A stretch of 64,000 nucleotides of DNA from Cyclaneusma minus. Taxonomy: Eukaryota; Ascomycota; Leotiomycetes; Marthamycetales; Marthamycetaceae. The position numbers and the translations under genes were made by a program. Where the stretch lies: positions 1-64,000 of the forward strand of contig JAKZHN010000013.1 of the NCBI GenBank assembly GCA_037179335.1. Direction: 5' to 3'. Shown piece by piece: positions 45,257-56,802 of the stretch (positions are counted from its first letter, which is position 1; each line of letters opens with the position of its first letter). The notes under the pieces were generated by a model. That model was given only the letters and a program-made list of their open reading frames with translations, was not told the origin of the DNA and searched no databases.

Positions 45257-45627
45257 TGAGGCCTCAGAAGAAAGATGATCAGAAAAAAGGATGAAGACGA
45301 TGAGTCTAGCAGGAAACAATCAAGGCACCAACGAGCAACGATATTTTCAGAGAATCAAGACTTTTTCCTATTTTCAGGGAGACCTCAGGCGACCGCCAGC
45401 CAAATGGCGGACTTTTCCATGCTTTTTGGCAAATCCCTAGAAACCCCGAAAATGAAGAAATCCCGTGCGACGTAAAAAGAGCAAATTACAAAGATGAGTC
45501 CCAGGCGCGCCTCTTTTCATTAAGGCAGACCAAGACCCGACTCTCTCGCTTTTTCCTGCTCCCACGGCAACCCCATTATGTCACAACCGCCTTTCCCCCC
45601 AACCAGAGATCATATAGCAGGCGCAAT

Positions 45628-47097
45628 TTATTTCTGGTTCTCGGGACGGAGAGAGCTATCGCACATGTCAGCTAACACAGCAAATTGGTGATATGATGGA
45701 CAGATCCAAACTTACCGAACAGCCTTACCCGCCCTCCAGATCTCCAAGTCACGGATCTCCTGCATCTCCTTCTCGTACTTCTCACGGTAGTCCTTCTGCG
45801 AGTTGAAGTCCAGACTGCGCTGGGTCTCCTTACCCGTCTTCACGCTGTCATACAGATCATTGAAAACGGGCTTCAGGGCATCCTTGAAGCGACCAGACCA
45901 ATCGATAGCACCACGTCTAGCCGTAGTCGAGCAAGCCTCGTACATCCAGTCCATGCCATTAGCACCAATGAGCGGGTAAAGCGACTGAGTAGCCTCCTCG
46001 ACAGTCTCGTTGAAGGCTTCGGAAGGAGAGTGGCCTTGCTCGCGGAGGACTTCGTATTGGGCGAGGAACATGCCGTGGATACCGCCCATCAGGCAGCCGC
46101 GCTCGCCGTACAGGTCGGAGTACACTTCCTTCTCGAAGGTGGTCTTGTAGAGGTAGCCGGAGCCGACAGCGACACCGAGGGCGACGGCCTTCTCTTCGGC
46201 TTTGCCGGTTACGTCTTGCATGACGGCGACGGAGGAGTTGATACCGCGGCCCTCCTTGAAGAGAGAGCGGACGGTGCGGCCGGATCCTTTGGGAGCGACG
46301 AGGATGACATCAATGTCGGTGGGGACATCGACCTTGGTGAGGTCCTTGAAGACGGGGGAGAAACCGTGGGAGAAGTACAGAGTCTGCCAGGGAGTAAGTC
46401 AGCGAAAAGTTGAAGCTTGGGAATCAAATGTGAGAATTTCTTACCTTTCCCTTGGTCAATTGGGGCTTGATGGCGGGCCAGGTCTCGGACTGGGCAGCAT
46501 CACTGAGGAGGTTCATGATGATAGTACCCTTGCTGATAGCCTCATCGACGTCGAAGAGGTTCTTGCCTGGGACCCAGCCATCCTCTTGTGCGTCCTTCCA
46601 CGATTGACCGTTCTTGCGGACACCAATGATGACATTGAGACCGTTGTCACGGAGGTTGAGACCCTGTCCGTGTCCCTGGGAACCGTATCCGATCAGAGCG
46701 AGGGTGTCGTTCTTGAAGTAGTCCTGTAGTGAAAGTCAGAATTTCCATTCATCTCGTCTTCACAAGCTCAAAACTCGGAAGCTGGAATGTAACTTGACTC
46801 ACCAAGAGCTTCTCGCGGGGCCAGTCCTCACGCTCTGTTTACAGTCAGAACCGCACATTCCCAATCAACACAGCTTCACAATTCCTTACCAAAGACCTGC
46901 TCCTTGTGACCAGCAAAGTCAATCGTCTTGACACCTCTCTTCTGCTGCTGGACAGCTTTGCCAGCAGTAGCCTGAGTCACAGCGGGCCTGGTAGCAGCGT
47001 TGATGGCAGCGACGAAGGTACGCTTCTGGACGGTAGGCGTAGCCATACGGCTAGCCATTGAGGGGCGGAGAGCCTTGGAGAGACTTCGGGAGGCCAT
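45628..47097 (-). CDS. ILV5: Ketol-acid reductoisomerase, mitochondrial
   Basis: Five exons (46890-47097, 46803-46834, 46445-46723, 45716-46383, 45628-45655) give 404 aa. The enzyme performs the second step of valine/isoleucine synthesis (NADPH- and Mg-dependent isomerisation and reduction of acetohydroxy acids). The N-terminus is a Ser/Arg/Ala-rich mitochondrial presequence. The Rossmann motif is GYGSQGHGQGLNLRDNG. The catalytic domain runs to the end (VAPKGSGRTVR, KEVYSDLYGERG, GANGMDWMYEACS). Exon 4 appears to end at a stop, but that TAA is part of a GTAAGT donor. The last 28-bp exon adds the conserved SLRPENQK tail. Phases sum correctly. The promoter lies in the 774 bp before UBC12. Confidence 0.96.
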
Positions 47098-47870
47098 TGT
47101 GATGGTTGGATTTGAGGAGTGGAGAGATGAGGAGGTGGGAAATGGAGTGAGGTGTGATTTTGTGGCTTTCGCGACGAAGTCGAAAAATCAGAAATCGGCC
47201 GACGTCGGCTCTGAGCTTGGGGATGCACGGACGATTTGGATCTGGCTGGAGCTGCAGGTGGGGCCCGCGTTGATAGCGGCCTGATATGCCAGGTTATATG
47301 GCTTGGAGGCTGGGGTCCGGTGGGGAGAGATCCACCAATCGAGAAATGGGGATTGTACACAAGTGGGAACATCGGCGTGAAGCTGAAGCTGAGCTTTGAG
47401 ACTACTACCGTGTCGGAGGGGTTGGCTGCGATTGCGGTTGGATCTTCAATGTTGTAACGTGGCCTACGAACGAAATGTCGAAGCAATCCGGGCAGCGGCG
47501 AAACTCACGAGGCCGAACCCCTTTACAAAGACTCGAGCTGCCTCATTCAGGGGGATCTTGAAGCACGAACGGACTGAGAGAACATATGAAGGAACGCTTG
47601 CTTGCTCTACCGCCACACAACATCGCTCAAATCTCGCCCGCATCACCATGATATCAGCCCAACCTCAGCCAGTCCGCCATGCAATCCTCCGGCCCGTATC
47701 TCCAAATGTTATAGAGAAGTATTCGTGAATTCGTGGGAAGCTACGTGTTTGCGACTTCCGGATGTTGTGGGCCAAATGCATTCAAGAGTACATGTTGGCC
47801 CTCTATCCTGGCCCCCTATCCCGCCCCGTGATATTTGAGCAATCCGATCTCTGCCTCGCTGGGTGACGTT
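47098..47870. other. ILV5 promoter and UBC12 3' region
   Basis: A 773-bp tandem intergenic stretch without a supportable gene. It must contain the ILV5 promoter. No TATA box is obvious near the ATG. Confidence 0.5.
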
Positions 47871-48857
47871 TCACCTCAATACCCGCTCGAAAGGCTGGCC
47901 TCGTACGTTACCACCACTCATCGCCGACCGCACATTGCGCTTAAAGCCTTCTCTGTTCGATCGCAGATCCTCCGCTGCCTCCTTGTTCAAGGGGTCCGAG
48001 GCATTGGGCTCCAGGAATAAGAACTGTGTCCAAGTTAGCCACTGTCTCGTTCGAGTCTGCCACCATTCCCTCCGCATCCCCATCTCCTCCAACATCCTCA
48101 TCCACCCACATCCTCATCCTCTGTGTCCTCATCCCCTCCACCCTCTTATCCCCTCCACACCACACACCACACACCTCACACCTTCTACCCTTCCCCTCTC
48201 CGCCCAAATAAAAAAATGCAATATCAAATGCACATACCTGCAGCCCAACAATAACAGCATTCAAATTCAGCACCGGTTTCCAATCCTCTCTCAGGATATT
48301 CAGACACACATTCCCCTCCAAATCAATATTCGGATGGTAGATCTTCTGCACACACTTCACCTTCGGCGGCTCATGCGGATAAGCAGCCGGGACCACGAAC
48401 GTAAAGTTGAAGACACCGCCCTTGTACATGCCCTCGTCGGGTTCGATTCGCAAGGTGAAGTGGAGCAGGTCTTCTTTGTTGGGGAAGTCGAGAGACATTG
48501 TACTACCGAGGGAGAGCTCGCTTATGTCTGGACATGGAGGAGTTAGTGGGAGGGTATTTGAGGTAGCGGTGCCGTGGCAGTACTGGCGGATTGGGATAGG
48601 AGGATGGGGATGCGAGGTTTTTGAGACGAAGGGAGGTGAAGGTACACACCTTTCTGGACTCTCAGAGCGCCAGGCGAGACTTTCTTCTTCTTAGCACCTT
48701 CGTTGCCTTCTGCATTCTCTGCAGCCTGTTGCTTTTGTTTCTATATCCTCACATCCAGCTGTCAGCAATCTGCCACCGCACTCTGCCATCTCTGCAGGCT
48801 TATGTGAATTTGTGCGCAAACGAGCGAGAGACATACCATGCTCCAAATTTTCATCAT
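47871..48857 (-). CDS. UBC12: NEDD8-conjugating E2 enzyme Ubc12
   Basis: Four exons (48837-48857, 48650-48740, 48238-48527, 47871-48023) give 184 aa. The N-terminal peptide MMKIWSMKQKQQ is the Ubc12-specific extension that docks on the NEDD8 E1, and a Lys-rich linker follows. The UBC fold contains AAYPHEPPKVKC, HPNIDLEGNVCLNILREDW with catalytic Cys112, NAVIVGLQFLFLEPNASDPLN and a C-terminal helix. It transfers NEDD8/Rub1 to cullins. Either of two adjacent ATGs (48857 or 48854) could be used. A GCTAAC branch site and CAG acceptor precede the last exon. Confidence 0.95.
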
Positions 48858-49713
48858 CTTGGGCAACTGGTTTGCTCAGGCAGCAGCAGACTGTGTTTGG
48901 TGGAGAGGGGTGTAGGAAGGCTGTGGGAGGGAGAGATCGACTGTAGGGCGTCGGAGTGCGCTCGGGGGGTTAAGCGAGAGCGGATGGAGAGGACGGCGCG
49001 GCTGCAAAGAGGTGGCGACGGTCTGGCGCAGACCGGAGACGGGAGGCAATTTAGGTGAGAGGGTTGAGCGTGGGTGAGAAATGGTGGTGGAGGAGGCGGA
49101 TGGGTGTGTGAAATGGCACCCCACTGATGAGGCTGTCGGGATAAGCCGTGCGTCGCTTTGGCAGCCTTGTGGGATGAGAACGTGTCTTGACAGTGACAAC
49201 AGAAGATGACTCCAAATGTCAATAACAAAGCGGATGAAAACTTTCATGTGGGTAGGCTGAAAAATTACTGAAGCTTCTGGATATAATGATCTAGGTCAGG
49301 TATTGATGAGTATGAGAAGATGAAGATTCCCAGTACGCTGGCGTTACGATCCTATGATTTGACCTTCCATGGGATGTTTCAAGTAATTGGGGGTATTCGA
49401 AGTGACTTCAGAACATCAGTTTTTGTATGAATATTGATTTCAGAAACTCCACGCTATGTATGGCTATAAGGCAATTTGGAACGCCAGATCAGCTGGCTAC
49501 CATATCTCCATGCAAGTAACGATCGCCACCAGAAACAGCCGCAAGGGTATGACAAAGTGTTTCGCCAAATATGTGCAAAACACATAGATGACTGCTTCTA
49601 ACATCCTCCCCTGCCATTTCTCATATCGCACCGATTTTCAAGCAAAGCACCGACTTTTGGTAAGCAACTTCCGAAGACAAACGATAAAGAACAGCAACAT
49701 ATGCTGTACTTTT
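48858..49713. other. UBC12 promoter / chitin synthase 3' flank
   Basis: About 850 bp without a gene. A short 19-bp-repeat locus is at 49371-49420. Confidence 0.5.
49371..49420. repeat. 19-bp-period repeat, short locus 5
   Basis: Two units (gggatgtttcaagtaattgg, gggtattcgaagtgacttc) and a partial third match the family core. Confidence 0.6.
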
Positions 49714-52675
49714 TCAATGTCTGCGGAAACAGCACAAGATACCGGATTTACCCAGGAAGTAAATGCAGCCGATGAAGCGAACCAGAGCAAGAACAGCAGT
49801 GGCCCAAAGCAAGATCTGGAAGAATCGGGCAGTACGAGCAGAGGCATTGTCGGTAGACTAGTCCACAAGTTAGCAAGTAATCTCCATGTATTAGGGGTCA
49901 GCAAATCAGCAGAAAAACTTACCGAGAAACCGAAGCTATCAACACTATCACTAGTAATGACAACCGCAAGCGTAGCATTCGAGAAGATCCAAGCTACAAC
50001 GAGCTTCGTTCGGAAAGACTTGTACGAATCCTCAAGCGACTTGCTTTCATCCTCCTTAGGCGCAACAAATGGTTTCAACGCTCTCTTCACAGTAGCCTCG
50101 AACTGACTATCGATATCTTCTTGCGGTTTGTCGATTTCCTCAATAACAGCCGCTTTGCCTTCAGTCTTCGTAGTTTGAGCAGAAGGCAGAGCTTCGGATT
50201 TGTCAGATCCCTTGGTACCCCAGGACACATCGTGCCAGTTACTGAAAGCGTAGACGTTCAGGATGTTCTGGTAGGAGGACATCATCAGGAGATACTGGGG
50301 GAAGGAGGTGAACATGTGCCAGGGGTCGAGGTAGAGGAAAGATGCCACGAAGTACAGTCCGAACGTGGCGGCCAAAGCGATGATGATAATACCGGAAGAT
50401 TCGGAGGAGAAGAATGTTCGCAGGAAATCTTGGGTCGTATCAAATTCGATGTCTTCTTCCTGTCCGCCTGTAAATGCGCTGACCACCAAGTACATGGAGA
50501 GAACGACTAGGTAGGCTTGAATCAGAGCGAAGACCATGAACGAGACGATGTACGTGTATCTTGATCCTTTCGGCCTATTACCGAGCGCGAGAATGAATTG
50601 AAGCAGTAAGAATCCCAGGTAGATGTATTTCAAGACGGTGTTGACAATGGGGGTAGCGGTGTCTCCGAATGGCCAGCCATGTCTGTTGGACGACGTAGAA
50701 GGTGTACCGACGAGGTCCATGATGACGGAGGTTGTAAGCCAGAAAGAAGCGAGAGCGAACCAGGAGATGAAGACAGTGAAGCAGTTGTAGATCAGTTGGA
50801 TGTGCAGGAAGAACATGCGGAGCAGGTTGTGTCCACTCTTGTACATTCTGCCAAAGTGCATCACGGAATAGATCGAGGCAGCGAACGAACCGTTGAGCCA
50901 TCTTCGACGTTGACCGATGAATTCAGGGGCTCCTTCGGGAACATCAGTTTCTCCCTTGGCGGCCTTGATGTAGGTAAGATGCCATTTGGAACCGGCCTTG
51001 GCGACCAGTTCGAAACAGAGAATACGATCCTCGGCCAAGAACATGTTCTTCTTGAAAATGTTCATGCCCTCGATACCCTTCTTTCCGAGGACCTTGGACA
51101 GCGTGTGATCACCGTGGAAGTATTGTTCCAGAGGGCGACCCATAATTGCACGGAATCTGTAAGCAGAGAAGGCACCGGGAAGCACACTGACGTAGCCGAA
51201 AGATGACTCCAGGGGCTTGTCAAGAATGTTACTGATCTTGTACTCGAAATTCTGGGTCGCGACCAAGGGGTTCAGAAGCTTCTTTCCGCCCTTGCCTATT
51301 CGAAGAGTTAGCTCTTGTCATTCCCACAAAATATTTCAAAAACTCGGCGGGGAGATATTCAAGTAACTGGGACAAATTTCAAGTAGTCAGGAGAATAATA
51401 CGGACCCAACATAGCGTGAATTTCACCACAAGCACCACCCAAATCTTTGTCGTTGTAGAAACCCTCCCACAAAGCAAGGAGAGACTTAGGACCGGGCTTC
51501 GTTCCAGCATCGAGAAGAATACAGACTTCAGGGTTCAAGATACGACCAAAAGCATTGAACAGCCATCTGTGACTGTTAATCTTCTTGGTGTTCTTCTGCT
51601 TCAGACAAAACATCATCTGGACAGGAGGCAGAGTCTGTGGGCCGTCATCGGACGGTCTGATGAGCTGTTGGTTTGCAGTAACAGAGAGTTGAGTGGTGTA
51701 TTCGAAAACGTGTGCCACAGTCTCCTTGCCATCAACATCTTTCTTCATCACACCATCCTGGTAAATACCAATAGTGGCCAAGACATCGAGAGTATCCTTG
51801 TCACAAGGGTCGATACCATCAAAGACCAAGCAGACGACAATTTTCTGCCAAGCGGGGCCTCCTTTGTTCCAGAATTCGGATCGCTTGAGGTTCACGATGT
51901 CGCGGATGTTTTGCATAACACCGTGCAGTGTTCGAGCAGTCAGTTGCTTGTCCTCGTTGTAGTAGGTGATGGCAATCAGCAGTTCGGTGTGACGGTTGTA
52001 CATGGCAGGTCGTAGATTGTAGCCATTCTTCAAAGTGAAGTCGTTGGGATCGCAAGTGGCGGCGGTGTAGCGCATGTGGGTGAACTCTTCGCTGCCACCC
52101 TCCAAATCGTTTCGGTACTTTGCCTGAATGGCATTCTGAATGGCACTTGGCACGGGGTAGTCAACACTGAGAACGGAGCCTTGCACAAGCTTGACTTTTC
52201 TGGTAGCATATCGCTTCAGGCCACCAGCGTTGGGGGCTTGTCTTGCCTTCCAGGCCTCAGTGGAATCAGTATCAGCTCTCGAGTAGGGTGTGGTAGTTCG
52301 GTTCTCGGCACCATATCCAGTATCCTCAAGCTGGTAGCCATAATTCGAGCCGCTGGCATATTCAGTGTTGTTGTAACCAGTGGCAGCTGGGGCATAGGTT
52401 TCTGTCAAACTGTAGGCAGATGTCGGCCGCTGCGGAGGGGTTCCTGTGCGGAGGTGGTCATCGTAGGCACCTTGGTAGGGTGCGTTCTGCTGGGTTGCGA
52501 GAAGTGATCGCTCAGCTTCATCGTCGGAACCGGTCTCATGAGGTGGCAGATGGTACTGCACTGCCGGTTAGCCAACGCACACAGGCGGCGAGATGTCTCA
52601 TTCACTCACGGTGCTACCTGCTGGAAGATCTTGGAGCTTGTGCTCGTCGTATCCGCCATGGCCGTCGTACGCCAT
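49714..52675 (-). CDS. Chitin synthase, class III
   Basis: Four exons (52610-52675, 51406-52555, 49923-51295, 49714-49857) encode 910 aa. The enzyme polymerises UDP-GlcNAc into chitin at the plasma membrane during tip growth and septation. The N-terminus MAYDGHGGYDEHKLQDLP and the segment KLVQGSVLSVDYPVPSAI are class III signatures. The family-2 glycosyltransferase core has LLIAITYYNED, GDHTLSKVLG, LAEDRILCFEL and QRRRWLNGS. Membrane segments follow (CFTVFISWFALASFWLTTSVI onward), with a cytosolic loop (residues about 760-840) and a final Cys/Arg-rich tail after the last TM. The 110-bp intron (51296-51405) has a GTCCGT donor and consists largely of the 19-bp repeat. The other introns (54 and 65 bp) are ordinary. 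Confidence 0.95.
51329..51396. repeat. 19-bp-period repeat inside chitin synthase intron
   Basis: Three degenerate units (aaaatatttcaaaaactcg, ggagatattcaagtaactgg, gacaaatttcaagtagtcag) fill most of the 110-bp intron 51296-51405. They have the same core and spacing as the intergenic arrays. Confidence 0.65.
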
Positions 52676-55521
52676 GATGTCGGGAGAGTGCCGACCTTCG
52701 CTGGCTAAGTTTTCGGTTTTGGCGGGGCGTGGTTCTGCTTTGCCAGCAATTCAGATATGGCAGACGGCGGATGGATTAAGTAGAGGCGTGACACCTCTTA
52801 AGCGGAGTCGATGAGGCTTTGGATGCGCAGTTGTGCGAAACAAAGGACAAAGAGCGGACAAAGGTCACGAGCAGAAGCTCAGCCTGGCGACAATTTGATG
52901 GTGAAGGGCACAAAATGGGAACGAGGTGGGGCCTTTTAGGAGAGTCAATTTAGGGCCTTAGGGGTTTGGCAGTGAATACGAAGAATAGTAATCCCAGCTA
53001 CGAGGGAAAGTTGGTTTGATAGGGAGTTGACAGGAGGATGACGGGTGAGGAGGAGAGTCTCGACGGCACGGAGGTCCAGAGCTTACCGTTTCAGCTGCTA
53101 TCACCTCTGGCCAATCGCCTCGCCGACCAGGTCCCCTATTCTTGTTGCGATGTGCACTGCCACAACTCGATTTTGTGCCTCCTGGCGCCTCTCTCCAGCT
53201 TTTGGCCAAGAATAGCAGCACATGCAGCATCATCCGCTCGCTTCTGCACCACAGTGCAGCTGAATTTATTATTGACAGCTGTGCATGGGCGTCTGTCTTT
53301 CTTGCTTAACTTCCTGCCTGGCTGTCACCGCTGCCGCTGCCGCCTTTCACTTTCTGATGTGCACCGCAGCAGTGTTCGGTGGCGTTAGAGCTGCACCATC
53401 CGCTGGCCTTCTCTTCATTGGCGTCCGTCGTCCGAGGTCTCGTCTCGCTGTGATGCAGCGAAGCGGGCATGAGACAAACCTGCTGTCAAGGTCTCCCACG
53501 CTATCAGGCTGTTTCACAAAAAGGGCCAGACCGTCTGCCAATCCCGCTGCTAGTAGTCCTGCACCCAATACATTCCTAGGTACAGCAACCTTACATACTG
53601 CGCCGGTGAATGAATCAGAACTTCAGAACACAAAGACGTCTGGTGATGGGTGATTTATACGTGGGTGCTGCAGATTGGCCAGGACATAGTATGTTCTTGT
53701 ATCTTTTGAGCCAAGCTGGCTGTGTCAGTGCTGAGCCAAAATATGAGAAAGACCCTGAGAGTACAGACATATGGGCCACGATATATGGCTCATATATAGC
53801 TCTAAGACCTCATCTTACAAAGTAGAGTCCTCCTCGTAGCTAGAAAGGAGACTCAACGAGAAACAGTTGAGCTTATGTTCTAAGAGCCAGAGAAGGGGGG
53901 CAGCGAGCTGGATTAAATACTACAAGTACTTCAACGCTCAACAGTAAAAAGTATTGAAACGTTTACTGCAAGAAAACATCTCGTTTCACCTTGTACACTC
54001 GGTATTATATTTTATAATACACAGCCCAGCTCAATATATGCGGGGAGTTCTCGTGTTCATCTAGCTGAGCAGCCCGATCGTATCGCATTCCCGCTCGAGG
54101 CTTTTCGGCCAGCTGCCGACCTTGGCGCTGGGAAACCTGTAACCACTACCTGTACATGTAGGTAACCAACAGATGGATTTATTGCGCTCGCTCAACGCCG
54201 AGCACCTCGTCAATCTCTGTCTTCAGCTATTTGAGATATTTCCGTCTGCTGAAACAATCGAAACTTATTTGGTTTATATACAATGACGTCCCTTGTCATT
54301 TGAATCGAGTGAGATACATCAGGCGTGGGCTGAATCTTGATACCGGGGGTTGCCATTCGAAGTTTGGTAGAGGCGGGCCGCGGAGCAACCACCACAAGTG
54401 CACAACGGTTCGGGTGCGGCCAACCCGTTCCATAAAAGATTGATGGATAAAAGGGCAGCCAAGGACGCCGCTGTCTGGGGTCTCACGACGAGAAGGCCGT
54501 CGCAGGTTGAGAGATCTCCAGGTCCAGCTTGCCCTTCCTCCCAACGCAGCCCTACGCGCTGGAATATTCCCGAAGTCCGTTACTTTGCAGATACATGTAA
54601 TAGGCTTTGATGTGCCGTCATGATAGAGTGCTGGAGGCTTGTTTCTGCGCATCTGCGGGTGATGGATGCAGGAGCCGCCAAACAAGACTGAGGTTTAAAG
54701 TGGTGGCAGAGGCCTTCAATGTTGCAAGTTGCAAATCTCAGGCTGAATTCAATCGCAGCATTCAGAGTCTGGCCCTCTGCGGTGGTGGGACGTGAAATTG
54801 AAGGCCTGCGCGCCGGTGCTTTATTATGACTACAGCACGCCGCTCACTTTGTAATGGCCACTGTTGCGCGACTTAAGGGCACGGCGCAGGTGCGGCATTG
54901 TTCGGTGTTCCTGGGTAGTACTTAGGCGGGCGGCGAGAACCTTGTCCCATCCGCCAGCCGACAGTCTCTCGCTCGCCCATTCTTCTCGTCGCTGCCTTTC
55001 CTCCTCCCGACAACCTCAACTCCTTCGACGGGCCACCTTGCGAACGGCCTCTCGCGCAAAGAGCAGCTCCTATACCGAACCGAGTCCCCCGTGATATGCG
55101 CTTGACACTGATGTGAAATCCACGCGGATACGACTGAAACACCACCTCCTGGAGCCTGCCTCCTTGTCACTCGTTATACTACGCACTGAATCGAACATCG
55201 CACCCGCTAAGAATTCCTTCGTCGACTCCCCGAGCACTCAAGCATCCAGATCGTGCCTGTTTATCTCGCGGGGACTGTCTGCATCTGTCGCGTCCCGCAT
55301 TCCGTCCACGAATCTTGTCTCTTCAGCCTTCACCGTCGGCTGAGCCGACGTTTAACATTCCATCCACGACCGCTCGTTCAAGAACCCTTTCTTCACTTCT
55401 CAACCTAACACCCAACAACTACCGGCTATCACATCACATCGTCTCCTCACGTCCTTGAGGCCATCCGAACTTTCTCTCGCCACCAACCCTCCTCCATTCA
55501 TCCCATCTTCGACATCCCGCC
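52676..55521. other. Long intergenic region, no gene seen
   Basis: About 2.8 kb between the divergent chitin synthase and Opy2-like start codons. It carries both promoters and long 5' leaders. Frames at 53038-53653 and 54296-54685 have no domain and conflict with one another. Confidence 0.5.
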
Positions 55522-56802
55522 ATGGCTGACGGCCTAGGTAATTAATACCCTCATTCTCTCGGGTCCTTCGAGGTCGCTTTGTATTAACATCTACTAGTAC
55601 CAAGATATTTTAGCCCGCTCTTCAGTCGAGACTGCGTCGAGTGTCCGGGGCAATCGCCATCATGTCCCTCTTGTCCCAGCGGCCAGGTTTGCTCCATGTC
55701 CGCGCAGACATGTGATTCCTGTGCATACACTATGTGTGTGTCCGACGGTACCTCTCCATCGACAGATTCCTCATCAGGCTCCTCGGGTGGCGGCGGCGGT
55801 CCTAACGTCGGTGCTATTGCTGGTGGTGTAATTGGTGGTGTGCTCGCTGTGGCTATCCTGACCTACCTTGTGTGGAGGTTCTGTATCAAGAATAAGAGAC
55901 AACAATACGCGGAGGAAAACTGGCAGGAGGACCCAAACGCAGCAAGTGTGGAAAAGGACTTCACTATGCGCAGAGATGCCCGCGCCTCAACACACACCGT
56001 TGGCTCAATCGCCTCTACCGTTTTCACTCGAGCCTCGAACGTTATCCAAATCGCCTACATTCCAGGAGTCACCAACCGATCCGCACCATCTACACCGGGA
56101 CTCTTGGTACCTCCTGTCCCTCCTATCCCCATGGGGCTGTCATCTGCCAGCACTCCCAACTACGAACACGACCATTTCTTCAGGCCCGGTGACCTGCGGG
56201 ATTCCACATATTCCGGTGTTAGTGACCGCAGCTCTATGGCACCAAGTATGGCACCGACATACCGAGCTAGTGTCGCATCTACGATATACGGAAAGAACGC
56301 TGTCGTCTCTCCGGTGCCCGCACAAACAGTCATCCGAGGCAAAGCAGCTGTCGTCAGTGTCAAATCCAGCAGTCCACAAGATCTGACACCTCCTGTCCCT
56401 ACCATCAACTACGACAAGTACAGCAAGAAACCCCGCGAGCCCTCAAGCCCTGCATTCAGCATCGGCTCAACGTTCCTCAACAAAGCCAGTTCCGCAACCC
56501 AGGCAACTCAGCTCCGTCCTCAAATGGTCAGCGTCGTCAGCGTGAACAGCACACCGAAAATAACGCCACGCGAAAGCCTGGAATCCACTGCATCAAAGAC
56601 GAAGACTCTTGTAGGAACGAGCACGCTAGACGAAGGACCTTTCAGTGATCCCCCAACCAAGTCATCCGACCACGACAGCCTAAGCGCCATGATCGAAGAA
56701 GCCACCCGGCGAGCACAGAGCGATTCGCAAGGTGGGCTGGGCGGAAAGAGGGTTGATGGCACGGGAACCCCTTTTGGTGACGAGCACGAGACGAATCTAT
56801 GA
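55522..56802 (+). CDS. Opy2-like membrane anchor protein
   Basis: Two exons (55522-55537, 55598-56802; 60-bp intron) give 406 aa. The N-terminal ectodomain has eight Cys at residues 18, 21, 28, 31, 37, 44, 47 and 52 (RDCVECPG, CPSCPSGQVC, TCDSCAYTMC), the Opy2 N-terminal pattern. A Gly-rich linker precedes one membrane helix (about 76-98, VGAIAGGVIGGVLAVAILTYLVW) and a basic stop. The cytosolic tail is Ser/Thr/Pro-rich with VPPVPPIP and TPPVPT polyproline stretches. Yeast Opy2 recruits Ste50-Ste11 to the membrane in the HOG and filamentous MAPK pathways. The same role here is inference. The start exon was chosen because only splicing to AG at 55597 gives MADGLVPRYFSPLF without a stop. Confidence 0.87.
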
